From contig NZ_JAAIYA010000016.1 in NCBI RefSeq assembly GCF_010894405.1, forward strand, positions 28,854-92,853: a DNA stretch of 64,000 nucleotides, written 5' to 3'. Origin of the DNA: Pyxidicoccus caerfyrddinensis. Its GTDB lineage: Bacteria > Myxococcota > Myxococcia > Myxococcales > Myxococcaceae. Positions 15,999-24,736 of this stretch are shown here, in pieces. Numbering within the stretch: the stretch's first letter is position 1; every line of letters begins with the position of its first letter. The notes beneath the pieces are model-generated. The model was not told the DNA's origin and made no database searches. It was given only the letters and a program-made list of their open reading frames with translations. The position numbers and the translations under genes were made by a program.

Positions 15999-17714
15999 AT
16001 GAACCGTACCCTCCTGTCCCTCGTCGGCGCGGTGCTGCTGTCGGGCACCGCCTCCGCCGCGGAGAAGACCCCCGCGCGTGTCCCGGATGCCACCGAGCTG
16101 CAGCGCCAGACAGCGCGCTTCGCTCCCGTGGAGCTCAAGGTCGACCTCAAGGCCCTGCCCGACGCCGAGAAGCGCGCCCTGGGCAAGCTCGTCCAGGCCT
16201 CGAAGCTGCTCGACGTCCTCTTCCTGCGCCAGCGCTGGGCCGGCAACGAGACGCTCCTGCTCGACCTGCTCCACGACGACTCGCCCCTGGGCCGCGCGCG
16301 CCTGCACGCGTTCCTCCTCGACAAGGGCCCCTGGAGCAGCCTCGACGAGGCGCGCCCCTTCATCCCCGGCGTGCCGCCCAAGCCGGACTCCGCCAACTTC
16401 TACCCGGCCGGCGCCACCAAGGCCGAGGTGGAGGCGTGGATCAAGTCGCTCCCCGAGGCGCAGCAGCACGAGGCCACCGGCTTCTACACCACCATCCGCC
16501 GCGGCCCGGACGGCAAGTTCATCTCCGTCCCCTACAGCGTCGAGTACCAGGGCGAGCTGGCCCAGGCCGCCACGCTGCTGCGCGAGGCCGCCGCCCTCAC
16601 GAAGCAGCCCACGCTCAAGGCCTTCCTCACCGCCCGCGCGGACGCCTTCCTGTCCAACGACTACTACGCCAGCGAGGTGGCCTGGATGCAGCTCGACGCC
16701 ACCATCGAGCCCACCATCGGGCCCTACGAGGTCTACGAGGACAACTGGTTCAACTACAAGGCCGCCTTCGAGTCCTTCCTCGGCCTGCGCGACGAGGCCG
16801 AGTCCCAGAAGCTGGCGAAGTTCAGCGGCCAGCTCCAGGGCCTGGAGAACGAGCTCCCCATCGACGCGAAGCTGCGCAACCCGAAGCTCGGCGCGCTGGC
16901 GCCCATCCGCGTCGTCAACAGCCTCTTCTCCTCCGGTGACGCCAACCGCGGCGTCCAGACGGCCGCCTACAACCTCCCCAACGACGAGCGCGTGACGGAG
17001 AAGATGGGCTCCAAGCGCGTCATGCTGAAGAACGTCCAGGAGGCCAAGTTCGAGCGCGTGCTGCTGCCCATCGCCAAGGTGGCGCTCACCGCGAAGGACC
17101 AGCAGGACGTGTCCTTCGACGCCTTCTTCACGCACATCCTCATGCACGAGCTGATGCACGGCCTGGGCCCGCACAACATCACCGTGGAGGGAAAGCAGAC
17201 CACGGTGCGCCAGGCGCTGCAGGTGGCCTCCAGCGCGCTCGAGGAGGCGAAGGCGGACATCTCCGGCCTGTGGGCGCTGCAGCAGCTGGTGGACAAGGGC
17301 GTCATCGACAAGTCGATGGAGCGCACCATGTACACGACGTTCCTCGCCTCCGCGTTCCGCTCCATCCGCTTCGGCGTGGACGAGGCGCACGGCAAGGGGA
17401 TTGCGCTCCAGCTCAACCACTTCCTCGACACCGGCGCGGTGAAGGTGAACGCGGACGGCACCTTCGCGGTGGTGCCGGAGAAGATTCGCGCGTCCGTCAC
17501 CTCGCTGACGAAGCAGCTCATGGAGGTGCAGGGGCGCGGCGACCGCAAGGCGGCCGAGCTGCTGCTGGCGAAGATGGGCGTGGTGCGCCCCTCCGTGCAG
17601 AAGGTGCTGGAGCGGCTCAAGGACGTGCCGGTGGACATCGAGCCGCGCTACGTCACCGCTGACGAGCTGGCGCGCGACGCGACCTCCGCGGCCGATACCG
17701 CCGTACGGAAGTAG
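15999..17714 (+). CDS. secreted M49-type zinc metallopeptidase (dipeptidyl-peptidase III-like)
   Basis: ATG 15999 follows a GGGAAGGGG ribosome site and gives 571 residues with a signal peptide (LLSLVGAVLLSGTASA). The zinc motif is HELMHGLGPH, with H383, E384 and H387, and a downstream EEAKAD (E415-E416), the expected third ligand region. M49 peptidases normally carry HExxGH; the HExxH-G-x-G-P-H form here matches the plant and bacterial branch that lacks the extra residue. NWFNYKAAFE and EVYEDNWF are also typical of that branch. DPP III-like enzymes remove dipeptides from short peptides, usually in the cytosol, so secretion is notable. For a predatory bacterium, a role in digesting prey peptides is likely. 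It appears to be a single-gene unit. Confidence 0.8.
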   Translation: MNRTLLSLVGAVLLSGTASAAEKTPARVPDATELQRQTARFAPVELKVDLKALPDAEKRALGKLVQASKLLDVLFLRQRWAGNETLLLDLLHDDSPLGRARLHAFLLDKGPWSSLDEARPFIPGVPPKPDSANFYPAGATKAEVEAWIKSLPEAQQHEATGFYTTIRRGPDGKFISVPYSVEYQGELAQAATLLREAAALTKQPTLKAFLTARADAFLSNDYYASEVAWMQLDATIEPTIGPYEVYEDNWFNYKAAFESFLGLRDEAESQKLAKFSGQLQGLENELPIDAKLRNPKLGALAPIRVVNSLFSSGDANRGVQTAAYNLPNDERVTEKMGSKRVMLKNVQEAKFERVLLPIAKVALTAKDQQDVSFDAFFTHILMHELMHGLGPHNITVEGKQTTVRQALQVASSALEEAKADISGLWALQQLVDKGVIDKSMERTMYTTFLASAFRSIRFGVDEAHGKGIALQLNHFLDTGAVKVNADGTFAVVPEKIRASVTSLTKQLMEVQGRGDRKAAELLLAKMGVVRPSVQKVLERLKDVPVDIEPRYVTADELARDATSAADTAVRK

Positions 17715-17791
17715 CCACCGGCCGCCGTCCCGTCCGCCGCGCGCTGCTTTTCCATGCGCGATGGACGGGGCATGGCCAGTTAGCAGGTGAG

Positions 17792-18583
17792 ATGCACCCT
17801 TCGGCCCGCCACTCCCGTCCGGCTCCGCCCGACCCCTGGGGCATCGTCCTCGCGCTGTGCATCCTCGGCGCGTGGGGCGGGCACCTCGTGTGGCTGTTCC
17901 TGGCGCCCGGGCTGCCGTGGGACGCCCCGCTCACCTGGCTGCATATCGCCCTGCAGGCCTGGCTGTGCACCGGCCTCTTCATCACCGGGCATGACGCCAT
18001 GCACGGCACCGTGTCCCGCCATCGCTGGGTGAATGAGGCCGTGGGCACGCTCGCCTGCTTCCTCTTCGCGGGGCTGTCGTACCGCCGGCTCGTGGTGAAC
18101 CACCGCGCGCACCATGAGCAACCGACGGGCCACGACGACCCGGACTTCTCCACGCGCACCCAGTCCTTCCTGCCGTGGCTGGGCACCTTCATGGTCCGCT
18201 ACACCACGCTGCCGCAGCTGGGCGTCATGGCGGCCAAGTTCAACGTGTTCGTCTTCCTGGGTGTGTCGCAGCCGCGCATCTTCGGCTTCTGGGTGGTGCC
18301 CGCGCTGCTGGGCACGCTGCAGCTCTTCTACTTCGGCACGTACCTGCCGCACCGGCGCCCGGACACGCAGGACATGGCGCCCCACCACGCGCGCACCCAG
18401 CCGCGCAACCACCTGTGGGCCATGCTGTCCTGCTACTTCTTCGGCTACCACTGGGAGCACCACGAGTCCCCCGGCACGCCCTGGTGGCGGCTGTGGCGGA
18501 TGAAGGACGCCCGGGCCCGCGAGGCCGCGCTGGACGCCCGTGGTAACCGAAGGGGCGGGTCAGCCGTTATACAGGGGCCATGA
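17792..18583 (+). CDS. crtW: beta-carotene ketolase, CrtW type
   Basis: This 263-residue membrane di-iron enzyme carries all the expected histidine clusters: HDAMH at residues 67-71, HRAHH at 104-108 with GHDDPDF after it, and YHWEHHE at 219-225 followed by [13 protein letters not shown] is diagnostic of CrtW-type ketolases rather than general fatty-acid desaturases. CrtW adds 4-keto groups to beta-ionone rings, giving canthaxanthin or astaxanthin-type pigments. No crtB, crtI or crtY lies in the window, so precursors must come from elsewhere. The stop shares ATGA with the msrP start, indicating co-expression with a periplasmic repair system. Start ATG 17792 follows AGGTGAG closely. Confidence 0.88.
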   Translation: MHPSARHSRPAPPDPWGIVLALCILGAWGGHLVWLFLAPGLPWDAPLTWLHIALQAWLCTGLFITGHDAMHGTVSRHRWVNEAVGTLACFLFAGLSYRRLVVNHRAHHEQPTGHDDPDFSTRTQSFLPWLGTFMVRYTTLPQLGVMAAKFNVFVFLGVSQPRIFGFWVVPALLGTLQLFYFGTYLPHRRPDTQDMAPHHARTQPRNHLWAMLSCYFFGYHWEHHESPGTPWWRLWRMKDARAREAALDARGNRRGGSAVIQGP

Positions 18584-19572
18584 GCGACAAGCCGCCCGCC
18601 GAGCCCCCCAGCTCCGAAGTCACGCCCGAGGCGCTCTACCTGCGCCGCCGCGAGTTCCTGAAGAACACCGGCCTCTTCGCTGGCACGGCCGCCGCCGTCG
18701 CCGGGGGCCTGTACCTCCTGGGCCGCAAGCAGACGCGGCCCATGGACGCCTTCGTCCCGGACGCGGGCCTGCTGGATTTGCCGGTGGCGAAGGCGAAGGG
18801 CCCGTACGACACCGACGAGCCGCGCACGTCGTACGAGGACGTCACCACGTACAACAACTTCTACGAGTTCGGCCTCGACAAGAACGACCCGGCCCGCTTC
18901 GCGCACTCGCTCAAGCCCCGGCCGTGGACGGTCGTCATCGACGGCGAGGTCCACAAGCCGCAGACGGTGGACATTGACCAGCTCACCTCCTGGTTCCCGC
19001 TGGAGGAGCGCATCTACCGGATGCGCTGCGTGGAGGCCTGGTCCATGGTGATTCCGTGGCTGGGCTTCCCGCTGGGGGAATTGCTCAAGCGCGTGGAGCC
19101 CACGAGCCAGGCGAAGTACGTGGCCTTCACCACGCTGCAGGACCCGGAGCAGATGCCCGGCCAGAAGCGCGGCACGCTGGACTGGCCCTACGTGGAGGGC
19201 CTGCGCCTGGATGAAGCGCAGCACCCGCTGACGCTGATGGCGGTGGGGCTCTACGGGCGGCAATTGCCCAACCAGAACGGGGCGCCGATGCGACTGGTGG
19301 TGCCCTGGAAGTACGGCTTCAAGGGCATCAAATCCATCGTCCGCATCTCCCTCACCCGCGAGGAGCCGCCCACCACCTGGAACCTCGCCGCGCCGGGCGA
19401 GTACGGCTTCTACGCCAACGTGAATCCCGCCGTGTCCCACCCGCGCTGGAGCCAGGCCTCGGAGCGCCGCATCGGCGGGGACCTCGAGCGCCGTCCCACG
19501 CTGCCCTTCAACGGCTACGCGGAGCAGGTGGCGCACCTCTACGCGGGCATGGACCTGCGGAAGAACTTCTGA
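18580..19572 (+). CDS. msrP: protein-methionine-sulfoxide reductase catalytic subunit MsrP (YedY)
   Basis: This 330-residue molybdopterin enzyme has a twin-arginine signal ([10 protein letters not shown], then a hydrophobic helix ending in LLGRK) for folded export to the periplasm. The signature TYNNFYEFG and the molybdenum ligand cysteine in [19 protein letters not shown] are present. [15 protein letters not shown] and the end [10 protein letters not shown] match the family well. MsrP reduces methionine sulfoxide in periplasmic proteins, taking electrons from the membrane haem protein MsrQ encoded 30 bases downstream. It overlaps the crtW stop by ATGA. Co-transcription with a carotenoid ketolase suggests a shared response to oxidative or light stress, but no operator was seen. 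Confidence 0.95.
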   Translation: MSDKPPAEPPSSEVTPEALYLRRREFLKNTGLFAGTAAAVAGGLYLLGRKQTRPMDAFVPDAGLLDLPVAKAKGPYDTDEPRTSYEDVTTYNNFYEFGLDKNDPARFAHSLKPRPWTVVIDGEVHKPQTVDIDQLTSWFPLEERIYRMRCVEAWSMVIPWLGFPLGELLKRVEPTSQAKYVAFTTLQDPEQMPGQKRGTLDWPYVEGLRLDEAQHPLTLMAVGLYGRQLPNQNGAPMRLVVPWKYGFKGIKSIVRISLTREEPPTTWNLAAPGEYGFYANVNPAVSHPRWSQASERRIGGDLERRPTLPFNGYAEQVAHLYAGMDLRKNF

Positions 19573-19602
19573 GCCGTTGCCGAGCCCCAGCGAGCCCCAT
19601 TC

Positions 19603-20232
19603 ATGGCCTCACCTCCGCACCCCTGGCTCAACCCCGCCCTCACCGTGGGCGGCCTCGCTCCGCTGATGATGCTGGCCGTGCAGGGCCCTCGCGGGGATTT
19701 GGGCCCCAACGCAGTGGAGGCCGCGCTCAACCAGACGGGCCTCTTCGCGCTGGTGCTGCTGACGGCGTCGCTGGCCTGCACGCCGCTGCGGCTCGTCTTC
19801 AAGTGGACGTGGCCCGCGCGCATCCGCCGCACGCTGGGCCTCTTGGCCTTTACCTATGCGGCGTCGCACTTCCTCGTGTACGCGGTGCTGGATCAGGGGC
19901 TGAAGCTCGGCGCAATCCTGGAGGACATCGGCAAGCGCCCCTTCATCACCGTGGGCTTCACCGCCCTGATGCTGCTGGTGCCGCTGGCCGTGACGTCCAC
20001 CAACGCGTGGGTGCGCCGCCTGGGCTTCCCCCGCTGGCAGCGCCTGCACAGGCTGGCCTACGTGGCCGCCGTGCTGGGCGTGGTGCACTTCGTCTGGCGC
20101 GTGAAGAAAGACCTCACGGAGCCGCTGCTGTACGCCGCCGTGTTGGCGCTCCTCTTCGCAGTGCGCGGAGCGGAGGCGATGCGCAAGCGCCGGGCCCGTG
20201 CCGCGGTGGCGGCCCGGAGCGCGGCGTCGTAG
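19603..20232 (+). CDS. msrQ: haem-binding membrane subunit MsrQ
   Basis: The 209-residue protein has about six membrane helices and the ferric-reductase-like layout of MsrQ/YedZ. A histidine in helix 3 (TYAASHFLVYAV) and others in the later helices (QRLHRLAYVAAVLGVVHFVW) fit the b-haem ligands. RRLGFPRWQRLHRLAY is typical of the family. MsrQ passes electrons from the quinone pool or a flavin to MsrP. It follows msrP by 30 bases. The last about 20 residues are basic and Ala/Arg-rich, and the DNA encoding them is duplicated just after the stop. Confidence 0.93.
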   Translation: MASPPHPWLNPALTVGGLAPLMMLAVQGPRGDLGPNAVEAALNQTGLFALVLLTASLACTPLRLVFKWTWPARIRRTLGLLAFTYAASHFLVYAVLDQGLKLGAILEDIGKRPFITVGFTALMLLVPLAVTSTNAWVRRLGFPRWQRLHRLAYVAAVLGVVHFVWRVKKDLTEPLLYAAVLALLFAVRGAEAMRKRRARAAVAARSAAS

Positions 20233-20304
20233 CGGCGGGCTCGGAGGCAATGCGCAAACGCCGGGCCCGTGCCGCTGTCTGTCGCGACCCGAAGCCCGGC
20301 GTCC
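20171..20304 (+). repeat. tandem duplication of the msrQ 3' end, 71-base period
   Basis: The 34 bases at 20171-20204 recur at 20242-20275 with two differences, an offset of 71. Similarity continues weakly after each copy (the GCCCGGCGTC-like part). The second copy lies after the msrQ stop and is not part of a gene I can support. Confidence 0.75.
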
Positions 20305-20401
20305 TGGCCGCTGTGGTGTGGAGGCGGAAAAGAGAACGCCGGACCCCCTGCCGCGTCGGCGGCTCGGAGCCCGGCGTTTCGAGCCGCTGGCGCGGCGGGG
20401 A

Positions 20402-20884
20402 CTACTTGCGCGGCAGCGGGAGGATGGTGTCCACCAGCGTCATCAGCTGCGCGCAGCTCACCGGCTTGCGGACGAAGGCGCTGATGCCGGCCTTCTGACC
20501 GAGGGCGCGGACCTCCGCCACGTTCGGGTCGCCGGTCATCATCAGGATGGGGACCTTGGACAGCTTCGCGTTGGTGCTCGCGCGAATCTGCGCCGCGAAG
20601 TCCGCGCCGTTCATCCCGTCCATGTGGAAGTCGGTGAGGATGAGGTCCACCGGGCCTGACTCGGCCACCTTCAGTCCCTCTTCGGCGGACTCCGCCTCCA
20701 GGAACTCGAAGTTGCGGGCCATCAGGTAGATCTTCAGCAGCGTCCGGATGGAGCGGCTGTCGTCCACCAGGAGGACGCGCTGGGGCGCGGCGCCAGCGGC
20801 CGGACGAGTCCCCAGAGGTCGGGTCGTCTCCGTCGTGGAGCGGTTGGGTACGGGCTCTGGAGAGGGGAGGGTTCCGGCCTTCAT
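20402..20884 (-). CDS. single-domain response regulator (CheY-like)
   Basis: This 160-residue protein has a 35-residue Pro/Thr-rich N-terminal extension and one receiver domain. The acidic pair is in VLLVDDSRSIRTLLKIYLM, the phospho-acceptor aspartate is in DLILTDFHMDGMNG, the conserved Thr is in ILMMTGD, and the Lys is in AFVRKPVS. There is no output domain, so it acts through protein contacts. It resembles the receiver gene at 43409 (both have KIYLM after the acidic patch), suggesting paralogues feeding similar partners. No histidine kinase is adjacent. It is transcribed alone, convergent with msrQ. A longer start cannot be excluded. Confidence 0.93.
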   Translation of the reverse strand: MKAGTLPSPEPVPNRSTTETTRPLGTRPAAGAAPQRVLLVDDSRSIRTLLKIYLMARNFEFLEAESAEEGLKVAESGPVDLILTDFHMDGMNGADFAAQIRASTNAKLSKVPILMMTGDPNVAEVRALGQKAGISAFVRKPVSCAQLMTLVDTILPLPRK

Positions 20885-20969
20885 CGGATCATCAACCTCA
20901 GGTGGGGCTGTTCCCCTGGAAACTTTGTCATGTTGACGGAAGGACAGGCCGAAGTCAAAGCCGGGAAGC

Positions 20970-22208
20970 TCATGGGACTTCCAGGACGAAGGCCTGACTC
21001 TCCTCTGCGGGAAGTCCTACGCCAGAGGCGATGACCGGGTCCAGTTCGTTGGGTACCCGCCATGTCTGGCCGGTGGATTGGATCAGAACCAGGGTGTAGC
21101 GCCCCTTGGGAAGCTCCTTGAGGGGGGCGGGCGCCGCGGCATTCGCAGCGTCCAGGGCCAGCGGACGCACCGCTACCTGCAATTCCTGAATCACGGCGGG
21201 CGTCATGCGCGGGTTGCCCTGCTCATCCGTGAGGGCGGCAATGGGTCCATCCGGAACCAGGCCGGCGGCGAGCACCACGAGGCACGGCTTGCCGTCCAGG
21301 GTGCTGTCCGCGTGGAGGCAGGACAGGCTGCCGGCGTCGAGCACACCGTTGCGGTCCAGGTCGTTCTCCTCCAGCAGGGGGCCGTGCCCGGTGCCATCCA
21401 GTTTGCGCACCACCACGCGCGGCCAGAGGTCCGGCACGCCGTCCTTGTTGGCGTCGTCCGGCATGCCGTCGCGGTTGGCGTCCACGTAGCTGACCATGAA
21501 GCCAGGCGGGCGCTGGTCCACCACATTGCCCTGGAGTGTCATGCGCTGTAGGCGCAGCACCTTCGTGCTGGAGCCCATCATCCGGTCGCCCAGCACCTGG
21601 AAGGCGGGCCTGTCCAGCGGCACCCGGGCCGAGTCGGCGAAGCTCACCGAGACGCCGGTGAGGGGCTGGGGCAGGCCGTCCGCGTCCGCCGTGACTTCCA
21701 GCGTGAGGGGCACGCCCGTGCTGGGGTCCACCGCTGCGCCGCCCACGTCGCCCTCGTTGGGCTCGCTGGTGACGCCGTACCAGGGGTTGAAGTCCGGGCG
21801 GTGGCAGGGCTGCGTCGCGGTGGCGCCGCAGGTGTCCGCGTCGATGAAGCCGCGCAGCGTGTAGCGCCCCGCCGGCACCAGGCTGAAGGTGAAGGGCGCG
21901 GTGAAGGGGCCGGGCAGGTTGCCCCCCAGCGCGGGGCCGAAGAGCTGCTCCGAGGGGATGACGGTGAAGGCGATGGGGCGGCCCGTGCCCTGCGGCGGGG
22001 GCGGCCGGTCCGCGTCGTAGAGGAACACGATGGCGTTGCCCCGCGCGCGGGACTGCACCACGAGGTTGCCCTCGATGCGGGCGGTGTGGGTGTTCTGGCG
22101 GCCGTCCGCGGTGGGGACGATGGGCGGCGCCTCGCAGCCCAGGCCGATGATGGAGGTGAGGGCGAGGCCGCCGAGGGCCTTCGTCCAGGACAAGGTGGGG
22201 CGGCTCAT
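20970..22208 (-). CDS. lipoprotein with calcium-binding-like Asp repeats
   Basis: A 412-residue predicted lipoprotein. The signal helix ends with a lipobox (SIIGLGC) and the mature protein starts at that Cys. The middle contains beta-rich segments (GRYTLRGFIDADTCG) and DANRDGMPDDANKDGVPD plus NDLDRNGVLD. These are aspartate-rich loops like thrombospondin type 3 or EF-hand-like calcium sites. The start ATG shares ATGA with the stop of the upstream TonB receptor. It is therefore the third gene of the kinase-receptor-lipoprotein operon and probably an outer-membrane partner of the receptor, like SusD-type lipoproteins in position, though not in sequence. The function is not recognised. Confidence 0.8.
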   Translation of the reverse strand: MSRPTLSWTKALGGLALTSIIGLGCEAPPIVPTADGRQNTHTARIEGNLVVQSRARGNAIVFLYDADRPPPPQGTGRPIAFTVIPSEQLFGPALGGNLPGPFTAPFTFSLVPAGRYTLRGFIDADTCGATATQPCHRPDFNPWYGVTSEPNEGDVGGAAVDPSTGVPLTLEVTADADGLPQPLTGVSVSFADSARVPLDRPAFQVLGDRMMGSSTKVLRLQRMTLQGNVVDQRPPGFMVSYVDANRDGMPDDANKDGVPDLWPRVVVRKLDGTGHGPLLEENDLDRNGVLDAGSLSCLHADSTLDGKPCLVVLAAGLVPDGPIAALTDEQGNPRMTPAVIQELQVAVRPLALDAANAAAPAPLKELPKGRYTLVLIQSTGQTWRVPNELDPVIASGVGLPAEESQAFVLEVP

Positions 22209-24736
22209 GGAGTCACCGTCAGCGTCGCATAGACGCGCCGCTCGATGCGATTGCCGAAGGGGTGCTGCGAGTGCGCGCCGGCCAGGTGGCTGCCCACCAG
22301 GGCCACGTCCACGGTGTCCTTCACGGCCTGGTAGCCCACGCGCGCGTTGACCACGGTGTAGGCCGTCAGCGGGTTGGACAGCAGCTGGATGCTCGTGGGG
22401 TCCGCCGCGGCGGGCTCGCGCTCGATCCAGGTGGTGGACGAGGTGAAGGCCGCGTCCACGCCGAACTCCAGGTCCGCCCTGGTGCGGTAGGTGACGCCGC
22501 CGTACAGCTTGAACTGCGGCGCCTGGCTGCACGGGCCGCACTGGGCCTTCTCATCGCGGTCCGACGTCACGTTCTGGAAGGCGGCGCTCGCCTTGAGACC
22601 GAGGCCGTCCACCGGGGCCATGTTGGCGCCCACCTCCATGCCGCGCGCGGTGTAGACGGAGTCCTCGTTCTGGAAGAACGAGCGGCCGAGCAGGTACGAG
22701 CCGGTGCCCGCGTCGTAGGACTCACCCGCGGGCAGCCGCTGCACGGCGGACAGGCCGATGAGGTCCCTCACCGTGTTCTGGTAGAGGGCCACGTCCCAGT
22801 CCACGCCCAGCGTCGGGGCCTCGCCGCGCCAGCCCAGCTCGAAGGCGGTGAGGCGCTCGGCGCGCAGTTGTGTGCTGCCGGTGGTGAGCGCGCTGGCGCC
22901 GTTGACGCCCGGCACGGGCACGGGGATGCGGGTGTAGGACTCCAGGAACGTCGGCTCGCGGAAGGCGGACGCCGCGCTGGCGCGGAAGGCCTGGCCCTCG
23001 AAGGGGATGAACAGCGCGGAGATGCGCGGCGAGTGCGCCAAGCCCGGGGTGCCGTTGTCCAGCAGCGGGTGCCGGTCCACGCGGTAGCTGGCCACGAGCC
23101 GCAAGGGCTCCACCAGCCGCCACTCGTCCTGCACGAAGGCGGCGGCATGCACCTCCTCGCGCAGCGGGCCCAGGTAGTTCCAGCCCACGCGCTTGAGGCG
23201 GCCCTCCACGCCCACGTTGAGCTGGTGCTCGCCGCCCAGGTGGAAGGCGCGCGCGAAGAGCAGCTCCGCGTTGAACAGGTTGGAGCTGATGGTGGTGCCC
23301 AGCGAGCGCTGACCGATGGCCTCGTACTGCGGCCCCGCGTCACCGGAGATGTGGTTCCAGAACGTCTTCAGCTTGAGCGGCCCCAGCTCCACGTCGCCCT
23401 TGGCGTACGCGTTGAGGCCGTCCATGAAGTAGTTGCGGAGCAGGCCCAGCGGATAGATTTCCGTGGTGTAGCGGTGCACGCCGCCGGACAGGCCCACCTT
23501 GCGGTCGTCCGCGAAGGTGTAGATGGCGGACAGCGTGCCGCGCGCGCCGCGCATGCCGATGTCCGGGTCCGGGTCCTTCAGCTCCATGTCCGGCCGGCCG
23601 CTGGCGAAGTCGCGGCTCCACTTGTCCGCCTGCGAGTACGCCACCGCCGCGCGGTAGCTCAGCGCACCCGACTTGCCGTGGCTGAGGAACGAACCCGCCA
23701 CGGAGTGACCGGTGCCACCGGTGGCGGAGAAGCGCGCGCGGGGGCCGGTGCCGGGGGCCTGGGTGATGATGTTGATGACGCCCAGCATGGCGTTGGCGCC
23801 GTACAGCGCGCTGCCCGGGCCGCGGATGACCTCGATGCGCTCGATTTCCTCCAGGCCGATGGGGATGGTGGACCAGAGCGTCAGGCCGAGGAAGTCCTGG
23901 TACTCGGTGCGGCCGTCCACCAGCACCAGCACCTTGTTGGCGATGCGCTGGTTGAAGCCGCGCAGGGACACGTTGGCGCTGCCCACGCCCAGCGACATGA
24001 CGTCCGCGCCCGGCACGCGCCGCAAGAGGTCCGGCAGGTTGGTGGCGCCGGACAGGCGGATGTCCTCGGCGGTGATGACGGTGGTGGCGTTGGGCGCCTC
24101 CAGCGAGGACTGGGCACGGCGGCTCGCCGTCACCACGCGCTCCTCGTACGGCACCGCGCCCTCGTCGGCGGCGGAGGCGGTGGCGTCGACGCTGCCCACC
24201 GGGCCCGAGGCCACGGCGGTGGGGGCAGGGGCCGCGGCGGGAGTGCCGCCCGTGGGCATGGACTCGGCGCGCTCAATCGCCTTCTCCAGCCGCTCCAGGA
24301 GCACGCCCAGCTGCTGCTGCGCCTGGATGCTGGCGGGCGGCGGGGGCATGGGCAGCGCGGACTTGTCGTCCGGCGTGGTGGAGGCGGTGGCGTCGCCGGT
24401 CTTCAGCTTCTGCTCGAGGACGGCGATGGTGGTGGTCACCGTCGCCGCGTCCGGCGGGTTGCTGGCGAGGTAGCGCTGGTACGCGTCCAGCGCCTCGGTG
24501 AGCCGGCCGGCGTCGTGGTACGCGCGGGCGATGTTGTAGAGGACGTTGGGGTGCGGCTTGATGGCGTAGGCGGCTTCCAGCTCGGAGATGCCCTCGTCGA
24601 ACTGCTTCTGGGCAATCAGGCTCATTCCGTTGCGGAAGTGGCGGCGTGCCTCCAGGCGGGCATCCGCCAGGGCCTCACTCGCGCAGAGACACAACGCGAG
24701 GAGGCCCGCACGTTTCAGGGCTGAGGGGGTTTTCAC
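22205..24736 (-). CDS. TonB-dependent receptor with N-terminal TPR segment
   Basis: The 843-residue outer-membrane protein has a signal peptide (GLLALCLCASEALA), then TPR-like repeats at about residues 28-110 (AQKQFDEGISELEAAYAIKP, NVLYNIARAYHDAGRLTEAL), and a low-complexity Ala/Thr/Pro linker to about 200. The plug domain follows, with ERVVTASRRAQSSLEAPNAT, ANVSLRGFNQRIANKVLVLV and IERIEVIRGPGSALYGANAM, then the beta-barrel ending in RRVYATLTVTP. TonB receptors import scarce ligands such as siderophores or vitamins. A periplasmic TPR ahead of the plug is unusual and suggests protein contacts. The start shares ATGA with the upstream kinase stop, and the stop with the lipoprotein start, so all three are coupled. 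The ligand is unknown; a BtuF-like gene nearby makes a cobalamin link possible but weak. Confidence 0.9.
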   Translation of the reverse strand: MKTPSALKRAGLLALCLCASEALADARLEARRHFRNGMSLIAQKQFDEGISELEAAYAIKPHPNVLYNIARAYHDAGRLTEALDAYQRYLASNPPDAATVTTTIAVLEQKLKTGDATASTTPDDKSALPMPPPPASIQAQQQLGVLLERLEKAIERAESMPTGGTPAAAPAPTAVASGPVGSVDATASAADEGAVPYEERVVTASRRAQSSLEAPNATTVITAEDIRLSGATNLPDLLRRVPGADVMSLGVGSANVSLRGFNQRIANKVLVLVDGRTEYQDFLGLTLWSTIPIGLEEIERIEVIRGPGSALYGANAMLGVINIITQAPGTGPRARFSATGGTGHSVAGSFLSHGKSGALSYRAAVAYSQADKWSRDFASGRPDMELKDPDPDIGMRGARGTLSAIYTFADDRKVGLSGGVHRYTTEIYPLGLLRNYFMDGLNAYAKGDVELGPLKLKTFWNHISGDAGPQYEAIGQRSLGTTISSNLFNAELLFARAFHLGGEHQLNVGVEGRLKRVGWNYLGPLREEVHAAAFVQDEWRLVEPLRLVASYRVDRHPLLDNGTPGLAHSPRISALFIPFEGQAFRASAASAFREPTFLESYTRIPVPVPGVNGASALTTGSTQLRAERLTAFELGWRGEAPTLGVDWDVALYQNTVRDLIGLSAVQRLPAGESYDAGTGSYLLGRSFFQNEDSVYTARGMEVGANMAPVDGLGLKASAAFQNVTSDRDEKAQCGPCSQAPQFKLYGGVTYRTRADLEFGVDAAFTSSTTWIEREPAAADPTSIQLLSNPLTAYTVVNARVGYQAVKDTVDVALVGSHLAGAHSQHPFGNRIERRVYATLTVTP

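Noticed and set aside
20233-20401. Coding frame in the second copy of the msrQ tail
   Set aside because: It has no start with a ribosome site, no continuing homology and overlaps the end of the convergent response-regulator gene.
22262-24724. 820-residue plus-strand open frame antisense to the TonB receptor
   Set aside because: No domain or signal; it mirrors the receptor codons.
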